From JBMFLE01 sp049971355 (GTDB lineage Bacteria > Patescibacteriota > Patescibacteriia > UBA2591 > UBA4787): a stretch of 21,466 bases of DNA. The position numbers and the translations under genes were made by a program. A model generated the notes under the pieces. It was given only the letters and a program-made list of their open reading frames with translations, made no database searches and had not been told where the DNA came from. The stretch spans positions 1-21,466 of the forward strand of contig JBMFLE010000006.1 in assembly GCA_049971355.1 (NCBI GenBank). Reading direction: 5' to 3'. Shown here piece by piece: positions 1 to 6,102 of this stretch (the stretch's first letter is position 1; each line of letters opens with the position of its first letter).

Positions 1-286
1 CGTCCCTTAACAATGGCTCTAATCTTTGTCCAGAGGGATAGTTAAAGATTTTCCAAACCTTAACCAAAGCCTCAATCACGTAGCCATCATAGATTTGTTT
101 TCTTCCCCGTCTACCACTTTTTCTTAAGAGATTCTTGGAATTGATTTTTTGAATAACATACTTTCTTGATTGCCCGGTATTTTTACAGTACTCATCTAAA
201 ATTTGCGACTTTTCCTTTTTACTGGACCTTTGATACTGCATTTGCAGTACCTTGAGATATTGGTTTCTTGAGCGCATATCCGTCAT
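1..286 (-). CDS. Transposase / integrase-catalytic-region protein, N-terminal part (cut by window edge)
   Basis: This open frame is not closed inside the window: 95 codons from ATG at 286 run off the left edge. The product starts MTDMRSRNQYLKVLQMQYQR, continues with a K-E-K-S-Q-I-L-D-E-Y-C stretch and a T-G-Q-S-R-K-Y motif (residues 24-43), then a basic R-R-G-R-K segment (59-63) and a hydrophobic/aromatic block ending Y-P-S-G-Q-R-L-E-P-L-L. This pattern resembles the helix-turn-helix N-terminus of DDE integrase-type transposases common in CPR and other environmental bacteria ('MRSR..YL..L..RY..A...EK..ILDEFC..TGY.RKY'). The DDE catalytic domain would lie outside the window and cannot be judged. 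The start is chosen because the ATG follows a promoter and hairpin leader. A second in-frame ATG lies at 277. The family is a recollection of pattern, not a search result. Confidence 0.6.
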   Translation of the reverse strand, partial: MTDMRSRNQYLKVLQMQYQRSSKKEKSQILDEYCKNTGQSRKYVIQKINSKNLLRKSGRRGRKQIYDGYVIEALVKVWKIFNYPSGQRLEPLLRD

Positions 287-349
287 AATGTTCCCCGTTA
301 TTTCTCCGCCCTCGCCGGAGAATTAATTAGATTAACGGGATACATTATA
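287..349 (-). promoter_or_regulatory. Transposase promoter -10 and nested hairpin leader
   Basis: On the minus strand a perfect TATAAT lies at 349-344 with no convincing -35 box. The leader between it and the transposase ATG contains a nested inverted repeat. The outer arms are 287-300 and 333-346 (12 of 14 paired). The inner arms are TTCTCCG at 302-308 and CGGAGAA at 316-322 with a 7-nt loop. The inner hairpin would be in the transcript. The outer repeat overlaps the -10 box, so it may be a protein-binding site or part of the element end. Confidence 0.45.
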
Positions 350-424
350 CCTCATTTTGGTAAGGTTTTTTATGGCAGAACCAATATCCTTTCGGTTATA
401 TTATTTATGACTTAATGCGCATAC

Positions 425-453
425 TTGTTTTTCTTTTTAAAATCTATTATAAT
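425..453 (+). promoter_or_regulatory. Promoter for yebC
   Basis: TTGTTT at 425-430 and TATAAT at 448-453 are separated by exactly 17 bases, a good sigma-70 type arrangement. Transcription would start near 460, giving a leader of about 64 bases before yebC. No Shine-Dalgarno is visible before the ATG at 524; the preceding bases are a T-run. Confidence 0.6.
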
Positions 454-523
454 AAAGACAAATTAAGATGCGAATAATAAGATTGGTATTAATCAATTCG
501 CCTAAATTTGTAGATTATTTTTT

Positions 524-1249
524 ATGTCCGGACATTCTAAATGGGCAAAATTGAAACATTTTAAAGGTGCACTTGATGCCAAGAAAAGTGCTATGTTTTC
601 CAAGGTTTCTCATATGATTACCATTGCTGCTCGTGAAGGCGGTGGCGATCCAGAAACTAATTTTAAATTACGATTGGCCATAGAAAAAGCAAAGCAAGTT
701 AACATGCCAAAAGAAAATATTGAAAGAGCAATTAATCGCGGTTCAGGTAAAACCGGTGAAGCGCAAATTGAAGAAGTGATTTTTGAGGCTTTTTTGCCGG
801 GCGGCGCGGCTTTGGTTATTGAATCTTTGACCGATAATAAGAATCGGACAGCTGCTTCTTTGCGCCGAATTTTTAATAAGCACGGCGGCTCTTTGGTTGG
901 GCAGAATGCAGTTTTATGGATGTTTGAGAGAAAAGGAATTATTAGAATTTCTGATTTTAAAACTAAAATTTTAAACCCAGATGATTTTCAATTGAAGATT
1001 ATTGATTCAGGCGCTCAAGATATTAGAGAAGAGGGCGGAGAGTTGGCAATTTATACAAATTCGGAAGATTTGCAAAAAATTAAAGAGATTATAGAAAAAG
1101 GAGGGGTCAGTGTTGATTATGCCGAAGTTGAATGGTTTCCTAAAAATTTAGTTAAAATTAGTTCAGAAGACCAAAAAAAAGTAGAGGCTATTTTTGTTGA
1201 ATTAGATGATGACCCGGATGTCAGTGACTATTATTCAAACATAATATAA
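524..1249 (+). CDS. yebC: YebC/TACO1 family protein
   Basis: The protein is 241 residues, the usual family length. It begins with the hallmark MSGHSKWAKLKHFKGA-DAKKS block, which also fixes the start codon. The family's N-terminal helical part (about residues 20-75, including K-L-R-L-A-I-E-K-A and N-M-P-K-E-N-I-E-R-A-I) is followed by the G-G-A-A-L-V-I-E and D-N-K-N-R-T-A core and a C-terminal alpha/beta part. YebC proteins were long annotated as transcriptional regulators; TACO1/YebC homologues act in translation, including relief of stalling at difficult peptide sequences. Which applies here cannot be read from sequence. It sits directly upstream of ruvC, a neighbourhood seen in many bacteria, with a palindromic element filling the gap. 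Confidence 0.95.
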   Translation: MSGHSKWAKLKHFKGALDAKKSAMFSKVSHMITIAAREGGGDPETNFKLRLAIEKAKQVNMPKENIERAINRGSGKTGEAQIEEVIFEAFLPGGAALVIESLTDNKNRTAASLRRIFNKHGGSLVGQNAVLWMFERKGIIRISDFKTKILNPDDFQLKIIDSGAQDIREEGGELAIYTNSEDLQKIKEIIEKGGVSVDYAEVEWFPKNLVKISSEDQKKVEAIFVELDDDPDVSDYYSNII

Positions 1250-1332
1250 TCGCCAAATAAAAAGCGAATTAAAGCAAATTAAAGGCGAATTATTCGCCTC
1301 AGATTCGCAGAAATTTGGCTTCTTATTAGCGA
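1250..1332. repeat. 83-bp imperfect palindromic element between yebC and ruvC
   Basis: The gap between the yebC stop (1249) and ruvC start (1336) is almost entirely one inverted repeat. The centre is a perfect 17-nt palindrome at 1283-1299 (AGGCGAAT on the left arm, one central base). The outer ends, TCGC at 1250 and GCGA at 1329-1332, also pair, together with about 15 further bases on each side with mismatches. There is no T-run after the stem, so it does not look like a standard intrinsic terminator. An RNA hairpin between two cotranscribed genes is the likely result. Confidence 0.6.
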
Positions 1333-1335
1333 CCT

Positions 1336-1836
1336 ATGGTTATTCTCGGTATTGATCCCGGTTTAGCCACTACTGGCTACGGGATTATAAAATTATCAAT
1401 GATTAATAACCAATTATCAATGGTTGATTACGGCTGTATTGAAACATCGGCTAAATTGTCATTTGCCGAAAGACTGGAAATTATTTATAATGAATTAGAG
1501 AAGTTGATTAAAAAATATAAACCTGACAAAATTGCTATTGAGAAAATTTTTTTTGCCAAAAATGTAAAAACAGCGATGCAAATTGGTGAGGTTAGGGGGG
1601 TGGCGACTCTGGTAGCGGTTAAAAACAAAACTCCACTTTTTGAATTTACCCCTCTGCAAATAAAACAAGCCTTAACCGGTTATGGTCAGGCCTCAAAAAA
1701 GCAGATTCAAAAAATGGTTAAAATAATTTTAAATTTTAGAGAAATCCCCAAGCCCGATGATGCGGCTGACGCTTTGGCTGTGGCTATTATTTGTGCTAAC
1801 ACCAGCAGGCTACTAAATACGAAAAAATACGAATAG
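1336..1836 (+). CDS. ruvC: Holliday junction resolvase RuvC
   Basis: RuvC is the endonuclease that cuts Holliday junctions, normally working with the RuvAB branch-migration motor. The product has 166 residues. It shows the N-terminal V-I-L-G-I-D-P-G-L-A-T-T-G-Y-G motif with catalytic D7, the A-I-E-K block with E69, and the C-terminal D-D-A-A-D-A-L-A block with D142 and D145, so all four acidic metal ligands are present. ruvA and ruvB are not in the window. The final residues R-L-L-N-T-K-K-Y-E and the stop are encoded by the first copy of a TACGAA-type dispersed repeat (1808-1847), so the original C-terminus was probably replaced after the conserved core. The conserved domain ends before the repeat, so function is probably intact. 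Confidence 0.95.
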   Translation: MVILGIDPGLATTGYGIIKLSMINNQLSMVDYGCIETSAKLSFAERLEIIYNELEKLIKKYKPDKIAIEKIFFAKNVKTAMQIGEVRGVATLVAVKNKTPLFEFTPLQIKQALTGYGQASKKQIQKMVKIILNFREIPKPDDAADALAVAIICANTSRLLNTKKYE

Positions 1837-1891
1837 ACGAAAATTACAGATGGCTACTAAATACGAAAAGATACGAATATACGAAAAATAC
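1808..1891 (+). repeat. Two tandem copies of a TACGAA-rich 40-bp repeat
   Basis: Copy A (1808-1847) and copy B (1852-1891) match at 37 of 40 positions, both opening GGCTACTAAATACGAAAA and then repeating TACGAA-type words. Copy A overlaps the 3' end of ruvC and supplies its stop codon. Related copies occur at 2020-2094 (as a palindrome) and at 10359-10398 (opposite orientation). Confidence 0.8.
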
Positions 1892-1986
1892 AAACTATTT
1901 AATCAATTCGGTAACAATTTTTTTTCTAGCCAGATTAAAAATTTAATTTGTTTGATTCGAGCTCATTAAAATCATCCTAACCTACA

Positions 1987-2016
1987 AATTTATCCGAACA
2001 CTCCGAACACCACGAA
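1987..2016 (+). repeat. TCCGAA-type dispersed repeat
   Basis: The 21 bases at 1987-2007 recur exactly at 15881-15901, where they form one arm of a 36-bp perfect palindrome. The following bases (GAACACCACGAACAT) continue the same word style. It lies in the convergent ruvC/comF spacer. Confidence 0.7.
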
Positions 2017-2019
2017 CAT

Positions 2020-2094
2020 ATGGCCACTAAATACGAAAAATTACTACTATACGAAAATTCGTATACTCGTATAACATCAGTAATTAGTAGCCAT
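2020..2094. repeat. 75-bp palindromic TACGAA repeat at the ruvC/comF convergence
   Basis: The left arm starts ATGGCCACTAAATACGAAAA and the right arm ends TAATTAGTAGCCAT, its imperfect reverse complement. The centre, TATACGAAAATTCGTATA, is a perfect palindrome. It ends 4 bases before the comF stop codon, between converging genes. It could fold into a long hairpin in either transcript and serve as a two-way transcript end, although no clean GC stem with a T-run is present. Confidence 0.65.
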
Positions 2095-2098
2095 TTGT

Positions 2099-2812
2099 TT
2101 AATCTTTGGCTAAAGTAATAGCCCAAACAGTTTTTGCTCCAGCCTTTTTTAAGGTTTTGGCCGCTTCCTCCAAAGTGGCGCCAGTAGTAAAGACATCGTC
2201 GATTAAGACGACATTTTTATTTTTTATTAATTTTGAATCAGTAACCCTAAAGGCATCTTTAATGTTTTCCCACCTCTTCTGACTGCTTAAATTAGTTTGA
2301 CTGCGAGTTGATTTAATTCTTTTTAAAATATTATTTGTCAATGGCCAGGAAAATTTTTGGCAGAGAATTTTGGCTAAAATTTCTGATTGGTTAAAACCGC
2401 GATAAAGCAGCCTTCTTTTGTGGAGAGGAATAGGAATAACCAAATCAGGATTTAAGGTTTTATAAAGTTCAGTATTATTAATTAATTTAGTCAGAGGTTT
2501 GGCTAATGAGTAAATTAGGTTTTTAATAAAATTATATTTTGATTTAATAATTGCCTTTTTAACTAAATGATTTTTGTAGTCAAGAGCAAAAATTAGACCA
2601 TCAAGATAGATTTTATTTTGACATTCTTGGCAAGTTGCTCCATTTTTTGAAGGTCGTCGACAGCCCGGACAAATAAATTTATCAGTTAAGGGTATTGATT
2701 TTAAACAATCAGGACAAAGATAATTTCCCTCTTTTCCACAATTTAAACATTTAATTGGGAAAATTAAATCCAGGATAAAATTTTTGATTTTTTTTAAAAA
2801 TTTGGTTATCAT
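2099..2812 (-). CDS. comF: ComF family phosphoribosyltransferase-like protein
   Basis: The 237-residue protein has the two-part layout of ComF/GntX. An N-terminal zinc ribbon carries paired cysteines C22/C25, C33/C36, C48/C51 and C61/C64, more pairs than the minimal form. It is followed by a type I phosphoribosyltransferase-like domain with P-I-P-L-H-K-R-R-L-L-Y-R-G-F-N-Q-S-E (127-144) and the PRPP loop V-L-I-D-D-V-F-T-T-G-A-T (202-213). ComF proteins are needed for DNA uptake in naturally competent bacteria, probably at the inner face of the membrane, working with a ComFA helicase that is not seen here. Next to a type IV pilus cluster, which can drive DNA uptake, this fits a competence role, but that is inference. 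It is transcribed away from pilM. Confidence 0.92.
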   Translation of the reverse strand: MITKFLKKIKNFILDLIFPIKCLNCGKEGNYLCPDCLKSIPLTDKFICPGCRRPSKNGATCQECQNKIYLDGLIFALDYKNHLVKKAIIKSKYNFIKNLIYSLAKPLTKLINNTELYKTLNPDLVIPIPLHKRRLLYRGFNQSEILAKILCQKFSWPLTNNILKRIKSTRSQTNLSSQKRWENIKDAFRVTDSKLIKNKNVVLIDDVFTTGATLEEAAKTLKKAGAKTVWAITLAKD

Positions 2813-2887
2813 ATAATTATTCTTTTAGCCTAAATCGCCTACCTAATATAAGTCGAAAAGCTGATTTCATTTATGCACAGTTTACTC

Positions 2888-2915
2888 TTACTTTATTAAT
2901 TTTTTATAGTATAAT
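2888..2915 (+). promoter_or_regulatory. Promoter of the pilus cluster
   Basis: TATAAT at 2910-2915 is preceded by TTACTT at 2888-2893 with a 16-base spacer. Transcription would begin near 2922, about 28 bases before the pilM ATG at 2950. It is the only clear promoter seen before the closely packed pilM-pilC run. Confidence 0.5.
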
Positions 2916-2949
2916 ATAAAATAATACTTTAAACAATCAAAATTAGATT

Positions 2950-4140
2950 ATGGCTTTATTTTTTGGTAAAAAAGAGAGCTATTTAGGCATTGATTTGGGC
3001 AGTACTAGTATCAAATTGGTTGAATTGCGCTCCGAACACGGCGTCCCAACTTTAGTCACTTATGGTTATGCCGAAAGAGCAATGGGTGATGTGGTTAGAG
3101 GCGATCCGGAAAAGGTTCAAAAAAGGGCTGTTGAACTTTTAATTAAACTTCACAAAGAATCAGGGGCAGAGAGTTACAGGGCAGTGACTGCTTTGCCGAA
3201 TTTTGCTGTTTTTAGTTCAGTGATTACTTTGCCGGCGATGTCAAAAAAAGAATTAGCTCAAGCCATTACTTGGGAAGCAAAAAAATTCGTTCCGCTGCCG
3301 CTTGAAGAAGTTATTTTAGATTGGAAGATAATTGAAGAAGTTAAACTTCAAAAAACTGTTGAGGTTAAAAAGCCAGTCCCAGCCTCTAAATCCCCAACTC
3401 AAGAAGAAATTAGAAGTTTTGGTGAAAATTTAATGACGGAAAAAAAATCTGAGGATTTAACTACTGAACCAAAGATTCAAAAGGGGAGTCCTGTTATCGC
3501 GGCGGATAAAAAAACGTATCGAATTCTATTAACCGCCGCTTCTCGTAATTTGATTAAAAGATACGTTGAAATTTTCCGTTTGGCTAACATTCAACTTTTA
3601 GCCTTAGAAACGGAAGCATTTGCCTTGACTCGCGCTTTAGTTGGCGGGGATACAGCAGTGACGATGATTATTGATAGTAGCGCAGTGACAACCGATATTA
3701 TTATTATTGAGAAAGGAGTGCCAGTTTTAAATCGAAGCATTGATGTTGGCGGTGTGACTTTAACCAGGTCAATTGCCAATATTTTAAATATTGATTTTAA
3801 GCGATCCGAGCAGTTTAAAAGAGACATTGGACTAAGCGGGACATCTAAAATTCCAACTATTATTGAACAGGCTTTGAAACCGGTGGTGGAAGAAATAGAG
3901 TACTTTTTGAATTTATATCAAACCCAATCAGGTCAGGTGGTGGAAAAAGTTATTTTGTCCGGAGGTTCAGCTTATTTGCCGAATTTAGCTGATTATTTTT
4001 CAAATTTATTGAAAATTAAAGTAATAATTGGTGACCCCTGGGCACGAATTGCTTATCCAGCAGAATTAAAACCAGTCCTAGAGGAAATTGCCCCTCGTTT
4101 TGCCGTGGCTATAGGTTCAGCCCTAAGAGAAGTTGAATAA
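2950..4140 (+). CDS. pilM: Type IV pilus assembly protein PilM (actin-like)
   Basis: PilM is a cytoplasmic actin-fold ATP-binding protein that binds the N-terminal tail of PilN and links the cytoplasmic motor to the membrane PilN/PilO platform. The 396-residue protein begins with the nucleotide-binding motif L-G-I-D-L-G-S-T-S-I-K-L-V-E-L (12-26). It has the family's L-P-A-M-S-K-K-E-L-A-Q-A-I-T-W-E-A-K-K-F-V-P block (94-115) and a C-terminal I-L-S-G-G-S-A-Y-L-P-N-L segment. Between V-I-L-D-W (121-125) and the next core strand (Y-R-I-L-L-T-A-A, 190-197) there is a charged, proline-rich stretch of about 55 residues (132-187) that looks like a disordered insertion; this explains why it is longer than usual PilM (about 350). 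pilN starts 3 bases after its stop. Confidence 0.93.
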   Translation: MALFFGKKESYLGIDLGSTSIKLVELRSEHGVPTLVTYGYAERAMGDVVRGDPEKVQKRAVELLIKLHKESGAESYRAVTALPNFAVFSSVITLPAMSKKELAQAITWEAKKFVPLPLEEVILDWKIIEEVKLQKTVEVKKPVPASKSPTQEEIRSFGENLMTEKKSEDLTTEPKIQKGSPVIAADKKTYRILLTAASRNLIKRYVEIFRLANIQLLALETEAFALTRALVGGDTAVTMIIDSSAVTTDIIIIEKGVPVLNRSIDVGGVTLTRSIANILNIDFKRSEQFKRDIGLSGTSKIPTIIEQALKPVVEEIEYFLNLYQTQSGQVVEKVILSGGSAYLPNLADYFSNLLKIKVIIGDPWARIAYPAELKPVLEEIAPRFAVAIGSALREVE

Positions 4141-4143
4141 AAT

Positions 4144-5028
4144 ATGATTAATATGATTAATTTGCTTCCTGAAGAAGAAAAAAAAGAGGAGCGGCCCAAG
4201 AAAATGGAAGAGCCGCGGATAGAAATGGTTCAGCCTAAAAAGCCTGAGCCAGATTTTAAAATTTCTTCTCCGGAAAAATCTGAGCCAAAAAGGGATGAGA
4301 TTAAATTGAAACCAGCTACCCTCCCGGAGCAAAAAATTAAACCCTCGGCTAAAGAAAAAAAATCAGGTCTTTTTGCTATTTTGTGGAAAAAAATATTTGG
4401 CAAAAAAACATCTGCCCCCCCAAAAACCAGGGAAGCAAAAGAAAAAATGCAACTCTCTAAATCGTTTGCTCCGGCCGGCTTAGAAGTAACTTTAATGCCG
4501 AAAGAAATTCCGATTACTAAGAGAATGGTTCAAGAGAGAATATTAATTTTTTTGGCCGCGATTGCCGTTTCGGTTTTAATAGTTTTTATTATTTGGGTTT
4601 GGGCCACTTGGCGCAGTGAGGAGGCTCAGTTTAGGGTTAGTCAAATTAAAACCGAAATGGCGACAATTGAGGCTCAGATAGCCAGCTATAATAATGAAAT
4701 AGAAGAAATTAAAAAATTAGAAAAAAAGGCCGAACAAGCGAACGACCTTTTGGCTAATCATATTTATTGGACCAAATTTTTTAAATTATTAGAAAATTAC
4801 ACTATTCCTGATATTTATTACGGCGATTTCACTGGTGATACAAAAGGGAAAATTGTTTTACCAACTATTGGTCGCGATTTAATTGCCGCTGCCCGTCAGT
4901 TAATTGCTTTTTCTAACACCCCTGATTTTGTCAAAGAGGTAACTATTACCGATTTAGTAGGCGGGATTAAAGGCGTAACTTTTAATACAAATTTAATTTT
5001 AAATCCAGAAGTATTTCTTAAAAAATAA
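4144..5028 (+). CDS. pilN: Type IV pilus inner-membrane platform protein PilN, with long N-terminal arm
   Basis: The 294-residue protein starts M-I-N-M-I-N-L-L-P-E. I-N-L-L-P is the PilN tail that sits in the PilM groove. In ordinary PilN this tail is followed within about 20 residues by the membrane helix. Here about 110 residues rich in Lys, Glu and Pro intervene (10-120), and the single membrane helix is at about 132-156. A second motif of similar look, L-E-V-T-L-M-P (113-119), lies just before the helix. After the membrane come a coiled-coil stretch (158-200) and the compact C-terminal domain, as expected for PilN. The first ATG (4144) and a second in-frame ATG (4153, giving M-I-N-L-L-P) are both possible because the sequence ATGATTAAT is doubled; I kept the first. 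Confidence 0.88.
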   Translation: MINMINLLPEEEKKEERPKKMEEPRIEMVQPKKPEPDFKISSPEKSEPKRDEIKLKPATLPEQKIKPSAKEKKSGLFAILWKKIFGKKTSAPPKTREAKEKMQLSKSFAPAGLEVTLMPKEIPITKRMVQERILIFLAAIAVSVLIVFIIWVWATWRSEEAQFRVSQIKTEMATIEAQIASYNNEIEEIKKLEKKAEQANDLLANHIYWTKFFKLLENYTIPDIYYGDFTGDTKGKIVLPTIGRDLIAAARQLIAFSNTPDFVKEVTITDLVGGIKGVTFNTNLILNPEVFLKK

Positions 5029-5034
5029 TTTGGT

Positions 5035-5592
5035 ATGTTGGAAATAAAATTAGCCAAATCATTATTTATCCGTTATTTTTGGTACCTAACCATTGTTTTG
5101 GCTATTTTTATTCTTGTTCTCGGCTACACAAATTTAATAAAACCAAAATTGGCTTTAATTCGACCAGGTGGGATTTTTGATGTTAAGGGCTACGAAAATA
5201 TTTTATCTCAAGAAAAGCAACATTTAAATCGAGTTAAAGCCTTGGTCCAGGAATATGAAGGACTAAAATCAAATCCTCAAAAATTGGCAAGATTAGAAAA
5301 ATTATCTTATGTTTTGGCTGATAAATTGGATGAGCCGAGTTTATTCTTTATTTTTCAATCATTAAATGCTCAGCACCAAATTGTACCAACCAGTTTTGTT
5401 CCCACTAGCGGGAAGGGCGTAACTAAAATAAAAATCAGTTTTACCGGAAAAGACTATTTTCAATTTAAAAATTATCTCAAAACCCTCGAAGACAGCATTA
5501 GATTAATGGATGTTTCAAATATTCAGATGTCTGTTCGTGAGGGAAATTATACGATCGAACTTTTAACTTATTATTTGGAAGACAATCAATAA
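5035..5592 (+). CDS. pilO: Type IV pilus platform protein PilO-like
   Basis: The 185-residue protein has a short cytoplasmic start, one membrane helix (about 12-34, F-W-Y-L-T-I-V-L-A-I-F-I-L-V-L-G-Y), a helical/coiled-coil stretch (55-100) and a small alpha/beta C-terminal domain (about 105-185). This is the PilO layout. PilO pairs with PilN through these parts to form the platform outside the cytoplasmic membrane. Sequence identity to characterised PilO is hard to see by eye, so the call rests on topology plus its place directly after pilN (6-base gap) and before a PilP-like gene. Confidence 0.82.
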   Translation: MLEIKLAKSLFIRYFWYLTIVLAIFILVLGYTNLIKPKLALIRPGGIFDVKGYENILSQEKQHLNRVKALVQEYEGLKSNPQKLARLEKLSYVLADKLDEPSLFFIFQSLNAQHQIVPTSFVPTSGKGVTKIKISFTGKDYFQFKNYLKTLEDSIRLMDVSNIQMSVREGNYTIELLTYYLEDNQ

Positions 5593-5602
5593 ATTTATTT
5601 TT

Positions 5603-5989
5603 ATGCTAAATTCATCTAGAGCAAAAATTTCAGTTATAAGAGAGTTAATACTGATTATCTTTTTAGGGGCTTTAGTTTTAGTAATCTTGGTGATGGTAGT
5701 TAAAGATTTTGTTATTCCTGAAGTTTTTAAGAAAAAAGTGGTTGAAGAAGAGTTAAAGCCGCCAGCTTTTTTAAGTTCCCCCCTGCCCTCAATTGAAAAA
5801 ATTAAAGCGGCGATTGATAATCCTAAACTTGACGAATTAAAGTTTTATCGGCTAATTTCTGCTCCAGTTGAAGGTGAAGGGCCGGCAGAAGAACTTCCTT
5901 CTAAACCAGAGACATTGGAAGATCTGGCTAAAAAAGTAAAGGTTGAAAAAATAGGCCGACCAAATCCATTTATCCCATTTGAAGAATAA
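5603..5989 (+). CDS. Small PilP-like membrane protein of the pilus cluster
   Basis: The 128-residue protein has a basic N-terminus, one membrane helix (about 13-36, L-I-L-I-I-F-L-G-A-L-V-L-V-I-L-V-M-V-V), a helix-forming and proline-containing linker, and it ends I-G-R-P-N-P-F-I-P-F-E-E. The G-R-x-N-P-F-x-P-F element is what I would expect in PilP/GspC-related proteins around the start of the secretin-facing region. Here the protein stops right there, so the folded beta domain that PilP uses to touch the secretin is missing. PilP is usually a lipoprotein, whereas this one has a helix and no lipobox. Position after pilO supports a role in the PilN/PilO platform. The exact family assignment is tentative. 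Confidence 0.6.
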   Translation: MLNSSRAKISVIRELILIIFLGALVLVILVMVVKDFVIPEVFKKKVVEEELKPPAFLSSPLPSIEKIKAAIDNPKLDELKFYRLISAPVEGEGPAEELPSKPETLEDLAKKVKVEKIGRPNPFIPFEE

Positions 5990-6102
5990 TAAATTCCTTC
6001 AAAATTTTATCCGCTTTCGGCTTTCCTTAATCAAATTCGTTATTTGTAAATTCGTAACCAATTCGTTATTCGTTGATTTTCCCCCTTTTAAGAATTTCAA
6101 AT
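5990..6102 (+). repeat. ATTCGTTA-rich spacer before pilB
   Basis: This 113-base gap contains several spaced ATTCGTTA / ATTCGTAA words (about 6036-6075), in the same style as the other intergenic repeats of the window. No promoter with a good -35/-10 pair is evident. An in-frame TTG at 6073 lies in it but is unlikely to be the pilB start. Confidence 0.4.

Noticed and set aside
1388..1425. Repeat insertion inside the N-terminal part of ruvC
   Set aside because: AATTATCAATG occurs twice here, but the length between GYG and DYGC is close to that of normal RuvC, so I see no real insertion.
6073..6102. TTG start for pilB giving ten more residues
   Set aside because: The extra residues are not part of the PilB family start and the region is repeat-like; ATG 6103 gives the expected beginning.
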